Below are positions 22,512-34,612 of a stretch of DNA of 64,000 nt, piece by piece; the stretch's first letter is position 1, and each line of letters starts with the position of its first letter. This stretch comes from Takashimella koratensis (lineage: Eukaryota; Basidiomycota; Tremellomycetes; Trichosporonales; Tetragoniomycetaceae). Under the pieces are notes generated by a model, which saw only the letters and a program-made list of their open reading frames with translations, did not search any database and was not told the DNA's origin. Where the stretch lies: NCBI GenBank assembly GCA_003116875.1, contig BCKT01000010.1:186001-250000 (forward strand), written 5' to 3'. The position numbers and the translations under genes are program-made.

Positions 22512-25500
22512 TTAGGCCTCCGTTTGAACCGTCGCTAAAGTCCATTGTCAGCTCTTTCCCTCTTTGACCCCGATCCAACTTGTTACTCACGCTCTCTGGT
22601 CTTCTTCTTGCCTACCGGTACCCTATCCTTGATTCCGCGTACCATCCACTTTCCCGACCTGTACGCCTTGACCTGTGCCAAACCCCTGCCTCTCGCTTCG
22701 AGTTGTCGACGATGGGCTTTATCCATTTCACGCTTTTCATGACGATCAATGATCCCGTCATCGTTGAAGTGAGCTTGTTTCTCGGCCAGCTTGGATTCGC
22801 CCTCAATGTGGTCGCTGTCGGCCGAGCGAAGCGAGCGCGACAGACAGAAGTGTATGCGCAGGAGGAGAGCAAGGTGTGAGGTAAAGGTAAAAATTAGAGG
22901 TAACAGAGAATCATGATCAGCTTTATCCTTGCCCAAACCCAGGATCAAAACTCACTAAGCCTCCAAAGCGTGTCTTCTCGACTGCCTCAACCTCAATTTC
23001 TCATGATCCTCATCCAAACCTGAATCGAGCTTGATCTTCGCCTTGAGTGTTCCTACTACACTAAATTCATGATCTTTCGCTGTCTGATCATTGATCACGT
23101 TCTGTCGAAGAGTCTTGATATTCTTGCCGACAATGACGGGAATCTCGACTTGTTGGTCGGTATCGTCCGTGAGGTCCTGGAGCCAGAGAGTAGCAATCGC
23201 GTCTGGGTGGCCCTTGCCAACGAGGGAGAGGACACCTGCTTTGCCGAGCTCGAAAACGAGAGAGGACTGGTACCTGCTGTACACAGGGAGTCGGAGTTGC
23301 TCCAAATCCCAGGTAACCGTATCCCCGTTGACCGTTGACGCTTTCTTAGGAGCGACCTCTGTAGTCTCGGACGTGACGACGCGGAGTGACGTCTCGTGTG
23401 GTTCGAACAACTGCTTGTTGTTCGCGTCGGCTGTGAAGCTTACATCGCTCAACTCGAGCGTCCCCGTATCCCACCCAAGGAGGTTGGGCGGGAGTGTCGC
23501 TTGAACACCACGGAACGCAATCGAGATATTGGCTTTACCGAATCCAACACCCTCGGTGATCGCGTACGTCTGCGTGACGCTTGAAGCTTCATTGAGTACT
23601 TCAGAAAGTCGCAAGCTCACAATCCCCAAAATCGGGTCCGCCTCACGAAGTCGACTATCACGCACGACGACACGAACCACCGTATTCTCAAAGTCTCGAA
23701 TAAAGATCTCGGTACCCGCTTCAAAGTAAGGGTTGGTCGTGTACTGCTTGACTCGAGTCTTGTAGATCAAGTCGTCGTTGACGATAAACTCGCCGTAGCC
23801 CGAAGGGAGGTTATCCGACTGCTCGCTAGGTTCGTCGGTATCTTGACCTGCCTCTCCTTCGCGGTCGGCACCCGAGGCGCCGGTGAGGTTTTGACGCTCG
23901 AGGTTGTTCACTTGGTGCAGGACGATCGAGAGAACACCAGACGGCCATCGCGGGTCGGGTCGGGTCTTCTGCACGTCGGGCGGGGGAGGCGGGAGGTCTT
24001 TCTTGGCCGGGTGAGGGGCCTTGTCGTAGGGTGACATCTCCATCTCGGTTGCGGTTTTCGCCGGGGTAGTCTCGACCTTGGCCTCATCGGCAGTCGGAGC
24101 TCGCTCGAGGTCTTTGACAAGTGGCGCTTTCTCAAAGTACCCAATCGACCAGTGCAGCTCGCCTAGGTGTGTCAGTTGAATCTAGGCTCATATCAATTCC
24201 ACTCACCAGGCATGTCGTCGGCGTCCTCGAACCCGCTGAGCTTGTCGGTGCGGCGGAGCATCTTGTTCGGGCTCTTCATGAGGTCCTTGACGGGGATTTG
24301 AACTCGGCCAACGAGATCGCTAGTAGCTGTAAGCACGGACCTATCACCCCTTAACCCATAAGCACTCACTCTGCGCTCGCGCGGTCGCTGTCCCAGAGCA
24401 TCGCCGACAAATCTTCATCCGCTTTGACTTCGTCCATGGTAAGTAGCAACACCGCCGTCTCCTCGAAGACGGGGTTGAGGTCACCGAGGATAATTCTGGT
24501 CGAGTATAGCGGTTTCCCAAACTTGGCGTAAGCCAAAACGACGTATGGGTCGCTGAGACCATTACTGTCCTGTGCGGAGAGTCCGACGCAGTGGTGGATC
24601 GTAATGATAAACACTCCGATGGCGCGAGTATCGCCGACCGCCGCGCCTGAGAGCATGTCCTGTAGGTTGAGTGTCATACTCTTGGGTACTGAGAGCTCGG
24701 CGGTCCCTGCTGCGATACCCATCTTGACGAAAGAGGAGATGAAGGGGAGGTCGAGGATGTTGGGTAGGTGAGTCGACATTGGGATCGCAGAGACTTCGAC
24801 AGAGGGTACACCACAGAGCGCAAAGGTCAGGTTGCGGACGTAGGGAGCTTCGGGGATGAACTGGACACGGAGGCGAACGACACCGAAGATCTGTTCGACC
24901 TGGATCCAAATCGGGACTGGGTGTGTCAGCGTTGAGACCAGAGGCGGGCAATGACACGAGTCGATGGTGGCTCGAGGTATACTTACTGGGAATGTGGAAC
25001 CAGTCGTACACGCCAAGGTAGAACTGAATAAGCAAATGAATGTTCTTCGCGCGCAAGTGTGCGCCTTGACCCGGCAATGCAGCGTAACTAAAAGCGACTT
25101 CGAAATTGTAGTATTCACCCGCTTCGTCCTCTTCCAGATCTTTGCCTGACGTATCTTTTGTCTTGATATCATCATTTCCTTCGTTGATCCACCCTGTCTT
25201 CGGGTAATCCTTGTCGGCCGGCTGGTCTGGGAGTGCCCTAATCGACGTAACTCTGAGCGGGTTACTTCCTTGTCCGATATCCGTGATGCGCACCGCATCC
25301 ACAAAAGACGGGAGTGACTGTTGTAGGATATCCTCTACCATATCCGCTACGCTAACGAAGAGTGCTGGATCGACCAATCCCCAAATGAGCTTGATGAGTC
25401 CGTTCATCCATTCCACGCTTTCTGGAGTAGGAGGTGAGAATGCCTCTCCGCGCTGTCGGTGCATATCCTGACGAACGCGCTCAATCTCCTTCTCCATCCC

Positions 25501-26510
25501 GCGCTCGACGAGGCTCATTCCGGCCATGAGGACGAAACCGACTCCGCTGCAGAGGATGGAACGCCAGAAGAACTGGGCAAACCCGGACCCAAAGGCAACG
25601 CTGAGCCAGACGAGGAAAAGACCCCCGCCAGCACCGTACTGGATCGTCCGGAGCTTGGTGAGTAGCGCGGCGACGGAGGGTGGGGAAGGCGCAGGGAAGG
25701 CGTGATAGAGAACATTGGTACCCTTCATCGACGGTGTAGTCGTGTCAAAGTCTGCACAGGAACAAGGTAGACGAGATGTCAGCTACCTTTCTTGTCGCTC
25801 TCATCATTCGTTGTCAGGTCTGGGAGGTACAGTTCTGAAGACGATCCCAGACCATATCATTTTGTACTGCAGCCCGGCTCACCTTTTGGGTCAACGTCCT
25901 TGACGATGATCTCCCCGCCGGTGACGGGGTCGCGAACTCGCCTCTGGCCCTTTTCCGCCTTTTTCGCACGATCAATCGGTTTCTCTACGCACGATAACGA
26001 ATGTCAGCTTTGTCCTCTTCTCCTCCTCCTCCTCCTCCACCACCACCAACCCTTTTACTCACCCTTGTTCGCGTTCATCTGATCCATAAGCCTCTGTTTC
26101 TCATTCGCGCCTCTTCCTCCACTCGGTTCATCTTTCTTTCCTTCCTGATTCTTAACCACATTCTTCTCCTCTTTAACATTTTTCACTTCTTCCCCATCAT
26201 TGATCTCCTTCCCATCTCCTTGTTCTTTCTTGACTTTTTCACTATCCTGGTCGTTCCCCGCTCCTTCTTGCTCTGCTTGAGCGGCTTTACGTTCCGCTTC
26301 ATCGTTACGAGCAGCGACGATTCGAGCGTATTCGTCAGCTTCGGCGGCATTCTTCTTTTGCTCGGCTTGGTAGCCGGCCACGGTGGGGACTTTGTGGTTG
26401 GCAGAGTAGCCTTGGCCGACGACACGGGACGGAGGGGCAGGTGGGAGGTCTGGAAAGTCGGTGGGGCCCGAAGAGCCCGAGGGGGGAGGCTGCGCGCTCG
26501 GGTCGGACAT
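22512..26510 (-). CDS. Tricalbin-type SMP and C2 domain membrane-contact protein
   Basis: Eight exons (26063-26510, 25883-25984, 24987-25751, 24370-24916, 24207-24319, 22956-24162, 22591-22814, 22512-22534) sum to exactly 1143 codons. Order: a charged Lys/Glu-rich N-terminus, a membrane hairpin near residues 215-265 (GGGLFLVWLSVAFGSGF ... GVGFVLMAGMSL), an SMP lipid-binding domain beginning ESVEWMNGLIKLIWGLVDP, a first C2 domain with Asp pairs in LSAQDSNGLSDPYVVLAY, a second C2-like region from SGVLSIVLHQVNNL, and a basic C-terminus (GRGLAQVKAYRSGKWMVRGI) typical of fungal tricalbins. Tricalbins tether the ER to the plasma membrane and move lipids. The last coding exon is only 23 nt. The yeast proteins have more C2 domains; the second here lacks most calcium-binding Asp. 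Confidence 0.92.
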
Positions 26511-27615
26511 GGCGACGGTGGGTGGGTACCGAGTTGGCTGTGATTCGACTGGAGGCGATACGGTGCGTAGTGTTGACGTCGGAGGGGCGAGAGTCGCTAC
26601 TGACTGCTGAGGTGACTCGCTGATCAGAGTCGAGAGTCGAGAGTCGAGAGTCGAGGAGAGGGTCGATGATGGAGCAGTCGAGAACGAGGTTGAGATTGGT
26701 ACTGTCGTGCTACATCTTATGCTTGGCTCTTGGTGGATATTCGTCACTGCCCAGACAGGAGGGTATGACGTATTGCCCATCCTCCGAGCACGTGGCTATT
26801 CCCACTATCCTTTGGTACTATTTCGTCACCACCCCTCCTAAAAGTCTCCGGATAAGTCTAGCTTGGAGCCAAGCGGGCCCAGGTTTGCCGTGAATTCAAC
26901 CCACGGGGTCTACCGTCAATATCTGCGTCTGTACAATCGCCTGCCGTTATCTGTGAGACGGGGCTATACAAGGCTGCTTTACCTGGTTCAGATAGATAGC
27001 TGCACGGAGATAGAGAGACGATCGGGGATCGGAATCGCCATCGCGCAAAGCGGTGGGACAATCATACGATAGGGTTGAATGAAGGTGCATACAGTGAAAT
27101 GAGATTGAGGACCAGGTTGGAGTTTCAGGGTACGAAGCAACCACAATCGAGCTGCTCAATCACCTACTACTCTTTCTCCCGTTCTCATCCGGCCCTCCTA
27201 CTGTACAGTTCAACGTGATGTGAAAAGGTTTCTCTTTCTGCTTTTCTCGGTCGTGATCTACATGTCATGGTTGTCGTCGTCGTTTCGTGCATCTTCGTCT
27301 TCACAGCCGTCTTCGCGTCTTCGTTTTTCGTCGTCGTCGTAATCTGCTCGTTATAGAGAAAGATCAGCGTCGACCGAGTCGACGCCCGATCCTCTCTCTC
27401 CCTCCCTCGTTTCGTCCGAGTCGTAATGATCGTCTATGGACATGAATCAATCGTTAAAAGAGTGTATGCTGTGTGGCGTGGCCGAAAAGTGTATTGCAAA
27501 ACGATGCAGAGATGAGAGATCACATTTGAGGTTTCCCGAAAAGTCGCAGTTAAATTTAGTTTCTACATCGTCGTAACAGGTCAGCATGTACGTCAAGCGA
27601 TCAAAAGGTCACTGT
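26511..27615. other. Tandem intergenic region between CDC14 and tricalbin
   Basis: About 1.1 kb upstream of the tricalbin start and downstream of CDC14. The tricalbin side has a triplicated 'gagtcgaga' near 26630-26655. No coding exon is supported. The 27240-27350 part is TCG/TCT-rich. Confidence 0.4.
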
Positions 27616-29981
27616 TCAAGTCCACTTACACGAAGTCATACGTGAGATCTGGTTCCACATGCGGGCGGGGGTAAGTCCCAGTCCTTTCTTCTGAGTCGGG
27701 GACTGTGGCACAGTCGCCGGTGCTGGGATCCTTGACGGTGCCGAACCTCCTACCGTCTGCACCGATGGAGCTTTACCTACCGAGCCCGGCTTTGACCTCG
27801 GACTTCGAGCTGTGCTATGGATCGGTTCCGAAGGTGGGCGCTCGATTCGTTCCGAGATGGACGAGAGGACAGGCTGTGCCACGTATGGTGGGGACATGAC
27901 GCGGCGAGTCGGGATAAGACTTTTGTTCGATGTTGTAGGTGAAGCAGGAGCAGTGATAGATCTCGGCCACAAGGAAATGGCGCGTTCCATCGAAACGACG
28001 GTGTACGAGGGACTAAGCAGAGCCGCTGAGACTGCTTTGATCCCTTGTCCTGTGGCCTCTGGCGTCGCTTCGCGGCTTGGGGGCGGCGAGCTCAGACCCA
28101 GGGTCAAAGGGGACGGCGAAGGACCCTGCCTTCTCTTTGACGCCCGGCTGTCTAGTTCCGAGATCAACGAGCTGGAGCTTGACGTCGATGTCGATCTTTC
28201 CAATCGGGCTTGAACCGGGCGGATCGTCGCGTCAGCTTTAGCATTCGCCGCCTCCGCAGTCTCAAGCGCGTAGTCGAAACGGGGTAACGGCGCGCGAGTG
28301 GACGCGCGTTTCGTCCCTCGTGAACCAGACCCCAGGTCGATGGGGAGAGCAGGCGGTTCGTAAAGAGGTTCGGTAGGCTCGATCTTGATCTTTCGAGGTT
28401 GACCAGTGGCGTCCCCGGCTTTGAGAGCGGTGCCACCGCGTGTGAAGGAGGAAAAGACAGGCATGTCGTCGTCCATTGGCGGTGTTGCGAGTGGGTTGAC
28501 CGGTTGCATCTCGCGGATGTATGCATCCCGGGCGGCCTGCACTTTGGTCAGCTGACAATCGGGAGAGTTGCATAGCTAACTGACCCATCCGATCCACTTG
28601 TGCTGGTTGATCAACATGTAGTGCTGTTGAGCGCCGACGACCATCCCTGGTCTCACGACGCGCATGAATCCGATCACTTCTGGGGCAGTGAAACTGTACT
28701 TGTAGATCAGGTAGGCTGGAGTGACGACGTAAGCTGAGTTCTCGGATACACACACCAGCTCTCGTCTACACTCACCGCCAATGAGAACCCCTGTCCTCCC
28801 TAGACCCGCCTTGCAATGCACCGCGACCTTCTGACCCCTATGTATATACCTCTCCGCCAGGTCAATAAACTCCCTGACCATCTCATCTGACGGGTTCGTT
28901 CCATCATCAAAGTACATTTCGACATGATCGATCCCTCTGTCTGTAAAGTGTCGAGCGTCGTAGAGCTCTTCGTTGAGACGGACCACGAGACCGACGGATT
29001 CGCGGTCGAAGACGCGAAGAACGGTTTTGAAGCCGCGGTTGGTGATTCGGGATGGAGTGCCGCTACGACGACCTGAGACCCAGGCGGTATCGACGGGGGA
29101 AGCGAAGGGGATGAATGGTCCCAAGATGTTGAGATCACCGTTGCTGAGAGAGTCAGTGAGGTGGTCTGACCCTATCGCACAAGTTGACCCTCACTCACAT
29201 GGGTATTTCCAAATGCTCGTACTCGACCGGATCAAACTTTTCCAACTCGAGCAATCTCTCCGCGCGTGCTTTCCACACTCCCCAAAGACAATCCTAACCC
29301 AACCTATCAGCAACGACTCTAGCTTTCATGACCTCTCTACTTACCTGGAGCGACAGCGCAAAATCTCTCGGCCCATTCCCGGCGTCTCGGAAAGGCATCA
29401 ACTCGAGGTGTGCCACTGCCCTGAAAGCGTCCCATGGTTTTTCGTTCTCCACGAGGACAAAGTACAAGCATGCTACGAGGGCCATGTTGGATTTTGTCGA
29501 TGCTTCCGGGGAAGTATAGAGGCAAAGTGGGTTGTCAGGTGTCATTTTCTGCAAAGAGGAGTCAGGGAAGGGATTTAGGAGGGGAGGGGGCAAGGAGGGA
29601 GGAAGGAGAAAGAAGGACAAGGCAAACCTCAAGCTTGTCGTTCAATCTGACGCAGGCTTGGTAGACGTAGGCGAGGTTGAAGGGACCGTGGTCATGGTGG
29701 AAAGCGGTATAATGCATCTCATTGTCCACTGGGTCGTGATCAGTTCCCTCCTCTAGTATTCACCACTCGACACGATGTTGAAGACTTGCAACACCTTGGC
29801 AAGATTGACCGTCACTCAACTTACTGGTAAACAATGTACAGGCGTTCTTGGTCGCCGGGTGGTAATACGGACCCTTTGCGACTTCCCGAGTCGACAGGGT
29901 TGTAAAGCACATTACATCGTCAAAGACGGCGACGGGGTTGGGAAGGCGTCTGAGTGGGATGGGACGAGGTGAGGATGGCAT
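27616..29981 (-). CDS. CDC14: Cdc14 dual-specificity protein phosphatase
   Basis: Exons 29825-29981, 29628-29728, 29345-29548, 29199-29293, 28776-29143, 28585-28733 and 27616-28536 encode about 664 residues. The N-terminal DSP-like half (MTPDNPLCLYTSPEASTKSN; LELMPFRDAGNGPRDF; PINGDLNILGPFIPF) precedes the catalytic half with HCKAGLGRTG, catalytic Cys296 and Arg302, and the Cdc14-specific AYLIYKYSFTAPEVIGFMR and RPGMVVGAQQHYML. The long C-terminus is Ser/Pro-rich. Cdc14 removes phosphate from Ser-Pro CDK sites and acts in mitotic exit and cytokinesis from the nucleolus, spindle pole or septum. A canonical donor 14 nt before the 27616 stop could instead splice to 27562 and create the stop T|AA, ending the protein four residues earlier. 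The ATG at 29981 begins the conserved part, though the frame stays open upstream. Confidence 0.95.
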
Positions 29982-31529
29982 GGTGTTGGTGGGTGCTGGT
30001 GGGTGCTGGTGGGGGTGGGCGAGGGCGTTGGCTTGTGCGGTGGGCGGTGAAGAGAGGTGGGTTGATAGGGAGGTGGAAATGGATGAGAGGGAGCGGGTGG
30101 ATGGGTGAGGGTGTAGAGGTATACTAGGTAGAGAGTAGAGAGAAGGTAAGGTGGAGAGGTGGAGAGGTGGAGAGGAAGGAGGTGGTGTGGTGGGGTGTAG
30201 AAGAGCGCAAGGTTGGCGAGGCGGATGGAAGATGAAGAGGAGAGGCGAGAGTAGGTGTGTGCGTCGGCCAGTGCGTGTGTGAGTGGGGCAAAACAGGGCG
30301 TAGGGGGACGCACACGGGGAGAGGGGGAAGAAGAGGGAAGGTTGAGTGATGTAGTTGTGTCTGTGCGTACAAACTCCGGGCGGACGGCCAGAGGCTGGGG
30401 TGGGAGCAAGGGGGAGGAGGGTCTGGGCCCGGTGCGTGTGGTTGAACAAAGTACAATGCGGTGTGTCTATCTGATGGAGTGCGCTAAGCGTGATGGCGAT
30501 GATGGCGATGATGGCGATGATGGGAATGATAGAGGCGAGGATGAGGACAAGAGTAATGGTGATGGCGGATCTTGTTATCTTGGTAACCAGGTGACAGCCG
30601 ATACTTTCCACGTCCTCCTCGTCGGCAAAGTCGTAGGTAGCGTCTATGTCGTCGTACCCCTCGCCGTCATAGAATCGGGGTATCGATGCCAACCCAAGAT
30701 TAAATCTGGGTCATCTGGGCCATTTGAGTCAGACGTCACTGCGTGAGAAGGTAAGAGGACCTTGCGCAATCGAAGGCACAGTGTAGCTAGGTAGCACGGG
30801 TTCATAGTCAGACTGGAAGGGGAGCAAGTATGCAAGTATGCAAGGACCAAGGATGGGTAAAGGGAGGTGGCGAGGAACAATGAGACGCGACGAGATGAGA
30901 CGAAAGGGGTCGGCAAAGGAGGCAGGTAGGGGTAAAGCAGGGTAGGGCAGGGGAGGTATGAGCGAAGTCGAGGAAAGAGGGAAGGGAGGGGAAAAGTTGG
31001 AAGATGGCGAGGAGAGGGACGTGCATCGTTAGTTCACTCTCGACACCACACTCTGGCTCCTACTACCCATTTGGGTCTGACCTCGACACTGAGAAAGGTT
31101 CAAGGAGAAGAAGAATCTTACGTTCCAGAGACAAAAAAACAAAAAAGAACAAACCCCGAATTCCGTGCCTGTCGTCTCAGACCACGGAAAAACTTGAGAT
31201 CGCCCTAGGCTCTTTGTCCACCTCTCCCTCTCTCATCACCAGCTCTGAATCGTCCACTTCTCGACCAAGCTCGGCTATGAGCAACAGTACTGTAGCATCG
31301 CAGCTTGGACCACTTGAACGAATAGGAAACACACGTGGTCTACCAACGAGAGTGTGGAGGATGATTAGAAATGGGATTTTGTACAACTCGTAAAAATTAT
31401 ACTGTGACAACAGACTTGATACTACTCGTAACTCGATCGATACACTGAAGAACACTCTGACCTCTACCCAGTTCCCCTACCTAGTCTCTGTACCCCTTGC
31501 CTCAACTCACCACTCTCCCCCTCCCACAC
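29982..31529. other. CDC14 upstream region, with a 30-codon acidic open block of unclear status
   Basis: About 1.5 kb upstream of CDC14. The minus strand is CT-rich from 29990 to 30450, contains a GATGGC-type repeat at 30490-30520, then an acidic block at about 30590-30690 reading FYDGEGYDDIDATYDFADEE in the CDC14 frame, but with no ATG before it (TTG at 30692) and a stop further upstream. I treat it as leader or promoter. Confidence 0.4.
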
Positions 31530-33200
31530 TCACCAAGGCGCCGTCGTCCACGTATCTATCGCATCTACACAATAACTCGCCACTTTCCCTCTGGTCGCCA
31601 CTCTCAGCCCACTCTGACCGACATCCATGACCTCTATCCTCTCTGTAAACTCTTCATCCAACGGACTTCCTTCCAAACTCGCTACCACCTCTTCCCCCGT
31701 GACGCTTGAATACGCTCTGATTCGCATATCCGACCCCGCCGCAAAGATGCACGAATCATCAGGACTCGTCTCGAGCGCTAGAGACGTATGATAGCTGTTC
31801 ACGTGCGACTCGAATGTCCGTAGCGGTTGAGCAGTAAAACGCACGTCGTAGATCGCTAGCTGGTTATCCAAGGCCGAAGTGAGTACGCCAAAGGGAACAG
31901 CATGATCGGAGAGCCGTTTCACACCGATCACAGCTTTACGGAGATTGGCGATTGTATTGTTCACAACACTAGTTCGAAGATCGTGCATGACGACTGACCC
32001 GTTCCGGAGACCCGCGATGACGATGTCCCGGGCCGCGTGGTGGATACACATCGGGTCGGAAGGGATCGGACGCCGCTCAGTTGTCAAGTGTTCCGCGCTG
32101 ATGGAGATGAGGAGGCGAGAGGCGGCGACGGTACACGCGTCGGCGAAACCGGACATGGCAAAGACGTCACGAGGGGGTAGCTCGATTTGGTAGACCGAGT
32201 ATTGGTCAAGCTCGTGTGGGTCGCGCCGGAAGAGGTGTACGTGGGGTTCCGGGCCGTTGCTCACGGCGCTGTAGGTGTTAGCATGGCATTGACCCAATCC
32301 GATCCGTGACTTCAATAACCATCCAAGACGGATTTTACCATTGACGCCGGGAAGCCCTCTACACACGCTTGACCCTTTCCACCGACCCTTGTTACTCACG
32401 TATAAGTCATATGTAACAGATCAATATGCATCCCCAGTATTCGCTGGGTACATATCGGGATCGGTTGCGGATGACCTCCTGGTCGATGCATGATGACCTT
32501 GCCATGGTCTGTGGTGAGGTACAGTCCACCGGTCGGGTACGATTTGAGTGACGTGATGGTTTCGCCTTCGCAGCCTGTGTACCAGGTATGACTGACTTCG
32601 GAGAGTCGAGAGTATCTGTCTTCTTTGGCCCTAGGGTGTGTCAGCGAACTGCAAGCGAAGCGAGCTTGTCGTGCGGCTTGTCCTGTCTACCATCTCCGCT
32701 GTCCACTCCCGATCCGGTGCGGTCTAGATCGTTCACTCTCTTCCCTCATCCCATGCAGTTGCTCGCCTCTGAGCTCTCCCAAGCCTTACCCTTTCCACCC
32801 CTTGAACACCTTCCACCCTTTACTATCCTTCCTACCTCCTACCTCCTACCTCTCTCCTACCAGCGTTTACTCACTTTCTGATCGCATCATCTCTTCTTCC
32901 CCGAAACGCCATCCGAATCCTCTTCCTACCCGGCACTGGTTCCACCTCTTGTTCCTGTTGTTCTTGCCCCCACCTGACTCCCTTTCTGTAGGGGTCACAC
33001 GGGCCCTCCATCCCTGCTGTAGCCGGGAGTGCCGAGCTCCCTGCGCCTGCGCCTACGCCGAATACTGGTCTTGAGCCTGGGCTGAGGTGGACGGGGATAA
33101 CGGTCGCTGAGGGTTTAGGAAAATACCGGTTCCGCACGGGGTCAAAGTACATTCCTGGTATAGGGCCGAATGGACCTAGCGGACCGGCCGGAGGGGGCAT
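31530..33200 (-). CDS. DCAF4/WDR21-like WD40 protein
   Basis: Three exons (32875-33200, 32400-32630, 31530-32268) give exactly 431 residues. The N-terminus has GMYFDPVRNRYFPK, the hallmark of DCAF4 proteins (human: PG-YFDP-NRYF), followed by a basic linker and a WD40 propeller including VIAGLRNGSVVMHDLR and DNQLAIYDVRFTAQPLR, each ending in a D-x-R box that fits DDB1-CUL4 substrate receptors. The predicted role is substrate recognition for a CUL4-DDB1 ubiquitin ligase. The protein is divergently transcribed from the DSS4 gene, 352 bp apart. Splice donors are canonical; the exon 2 acceptor at 32631 is CCCTAG. Confidence 0.83.
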
Positions 33201-33552
33201 GGTGGTTGAGAATGGTGTGAGTCGGTGTAGGTAGGTGAGGGTGAGGGAGAGCTGAAGGCAGAGATGAGAAGTGAGAGCGGGTGGAAGAATGTGTCAGCAG
33301 GGAGAACGGTGGCAAAGCGGGAGAAGTAGGTAATGGCGATTGTAATACAGCGACCCGAAAGGTAATGACCGATGGGTGAGTTTGTATTTCAGTAGCACAT
33401 GAGATTACCAATCCGTCCCTGTGCATGTGCAGGATTTACCCGATGCCGACGACCGACAGTCATGCCTTCTTCTTCCTACCAACCTTTCACTCTCTCAACC
33501 TCTTCACCATTGATTCTGATCTTCTGACACCTCTCCACCTACTCTGATCACC
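33201..33552. promoter_or_regulatory. Divergent promoter of DCAF4-like and DSS4 genes
   Basis: 352 bp between divergent start codons, with a CT-rich leader on the DSS4 side. No TATA box or named operator recognised. Confidence 0.5.
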
Positions 33553-34407
33553 ATGTCAGACCCCACTCAAGCCGACGTCCTCGCTGCCCTCTCTGCACCG
33601 GGTTCATCCCTCTTTTCTCCCCGCGCACCGCCAACCACCATCCCCTTCTCCTCAACCGATTTTGACCAGCTCCTCTCCTCCCCTTCTGCTACCGAAGCTG
33701 GCCAGACGAACGCAAGGGCGCTGTACTGCATAAGAGGGTGTGGGAGCGTCATCCTTGCTGCTGGAGAGGGAACTTATATCGTTGCCGAGGGTGGTGTGGT
33801 AAGTCACTACCTCTGGCATGACTAGAACTTTTGGCTGGTCAATCCTTTCTCGTTTTCCGCCTTTGTCTTTCGTCGTTCGACTTTGTCCCTATCTCCCCTT
33901 CCAAAACCCCCCTTTATCTTATCCTTCAACCCTTTTGTCTTGACGCATACTGATCATCTTAGCTCTCCGACGACCCAGCGTCTCCATTCGTCTCCCCACC
34001 TCCTGCTCCCGTCCCCTCATCTTCCTCCTCTTCCTCTTCCACATCAGCTCCCACATCCACATCCACATCCACATCCACCCCCTCCACCTCCACGTCCACT
34101 TCCGCCTCGGCTCCGGCTGCTGCAGGGTACTGGCACGTTCTCGGCTCTCCAATGACATTTGACAACGTCGGTTTCTCCAAATCTCCACCTGGCCAACTCG
34201 TTCCCCCCTCTGCTCCCGGATCAGGCGGGAGGATCAAGTACCTTGCCTGTGCAGAGTGTGATCTTGGCCCGATCGGGTGGAGTACGGAAGGTGGGAATGA
34301 AGCTTGGGTGGCTGTCGAAAGGGTCAGGTATAAGGTGAGTCAATGAGTTTGAATTACCAGAGTCAAGACCGAGGTAAGACTGAGCTGATCGATGATAGGC
34401 TGCGTAG
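33553..34407 (+). CDS. DSS4: Dss4/Mss4-type Rab chaperone
   Basis: Three exons (33553-33798, 33963-34334, 34399-34407) give 208 residues; the last exon encodes only Ala-Ala-stop. The Mss4 zinc site is present: Cys59 and Cys63 in LYCIRGCGSVIL, Cys178 and Cys181 in YLACAECDLGPIGW. Between them is an inserted Ser/Thr/Pro-rich linker of about 40 residues coded by TCC/ACA repeats, longer than in animal Mss4. Family members bind nucleotide-free exocytic Rab GTPases (Sec4, Rab8) and act as chaperones or slow exchange factors in secretion. The MTFDNVGFSK segment and the WVAVERVRY end also fit the family. Confidence 0.92.
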
Positions 34408-34612
34408 GTTTTAAACGACATTTGGGAGGAGTGAGATGAAGGATAGAGGTGGGAAGGCGCAAGAAACAGGTAGTCAGAGATACGATATACATGGATAGAG
34501 AAGCAGAGTCATCTCAACACGTCTAGCGGTCGAGAGATGCAGACATTGCAAAGTAGGTATCACCATCACTCTCTCTCTTCTCTCTTCTCTGCCCTACCAC
34601 CCTACCCCAAGC

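Noticed and set aside
29760..30692. 310-codon frame extending CDC14 upstream
   Set aside because: It starts at TTG, contains repeat-derived Ile and Pro/His/Thr-rich sequence, and conserved Cdc14 sequence begins only after ATG 29981.
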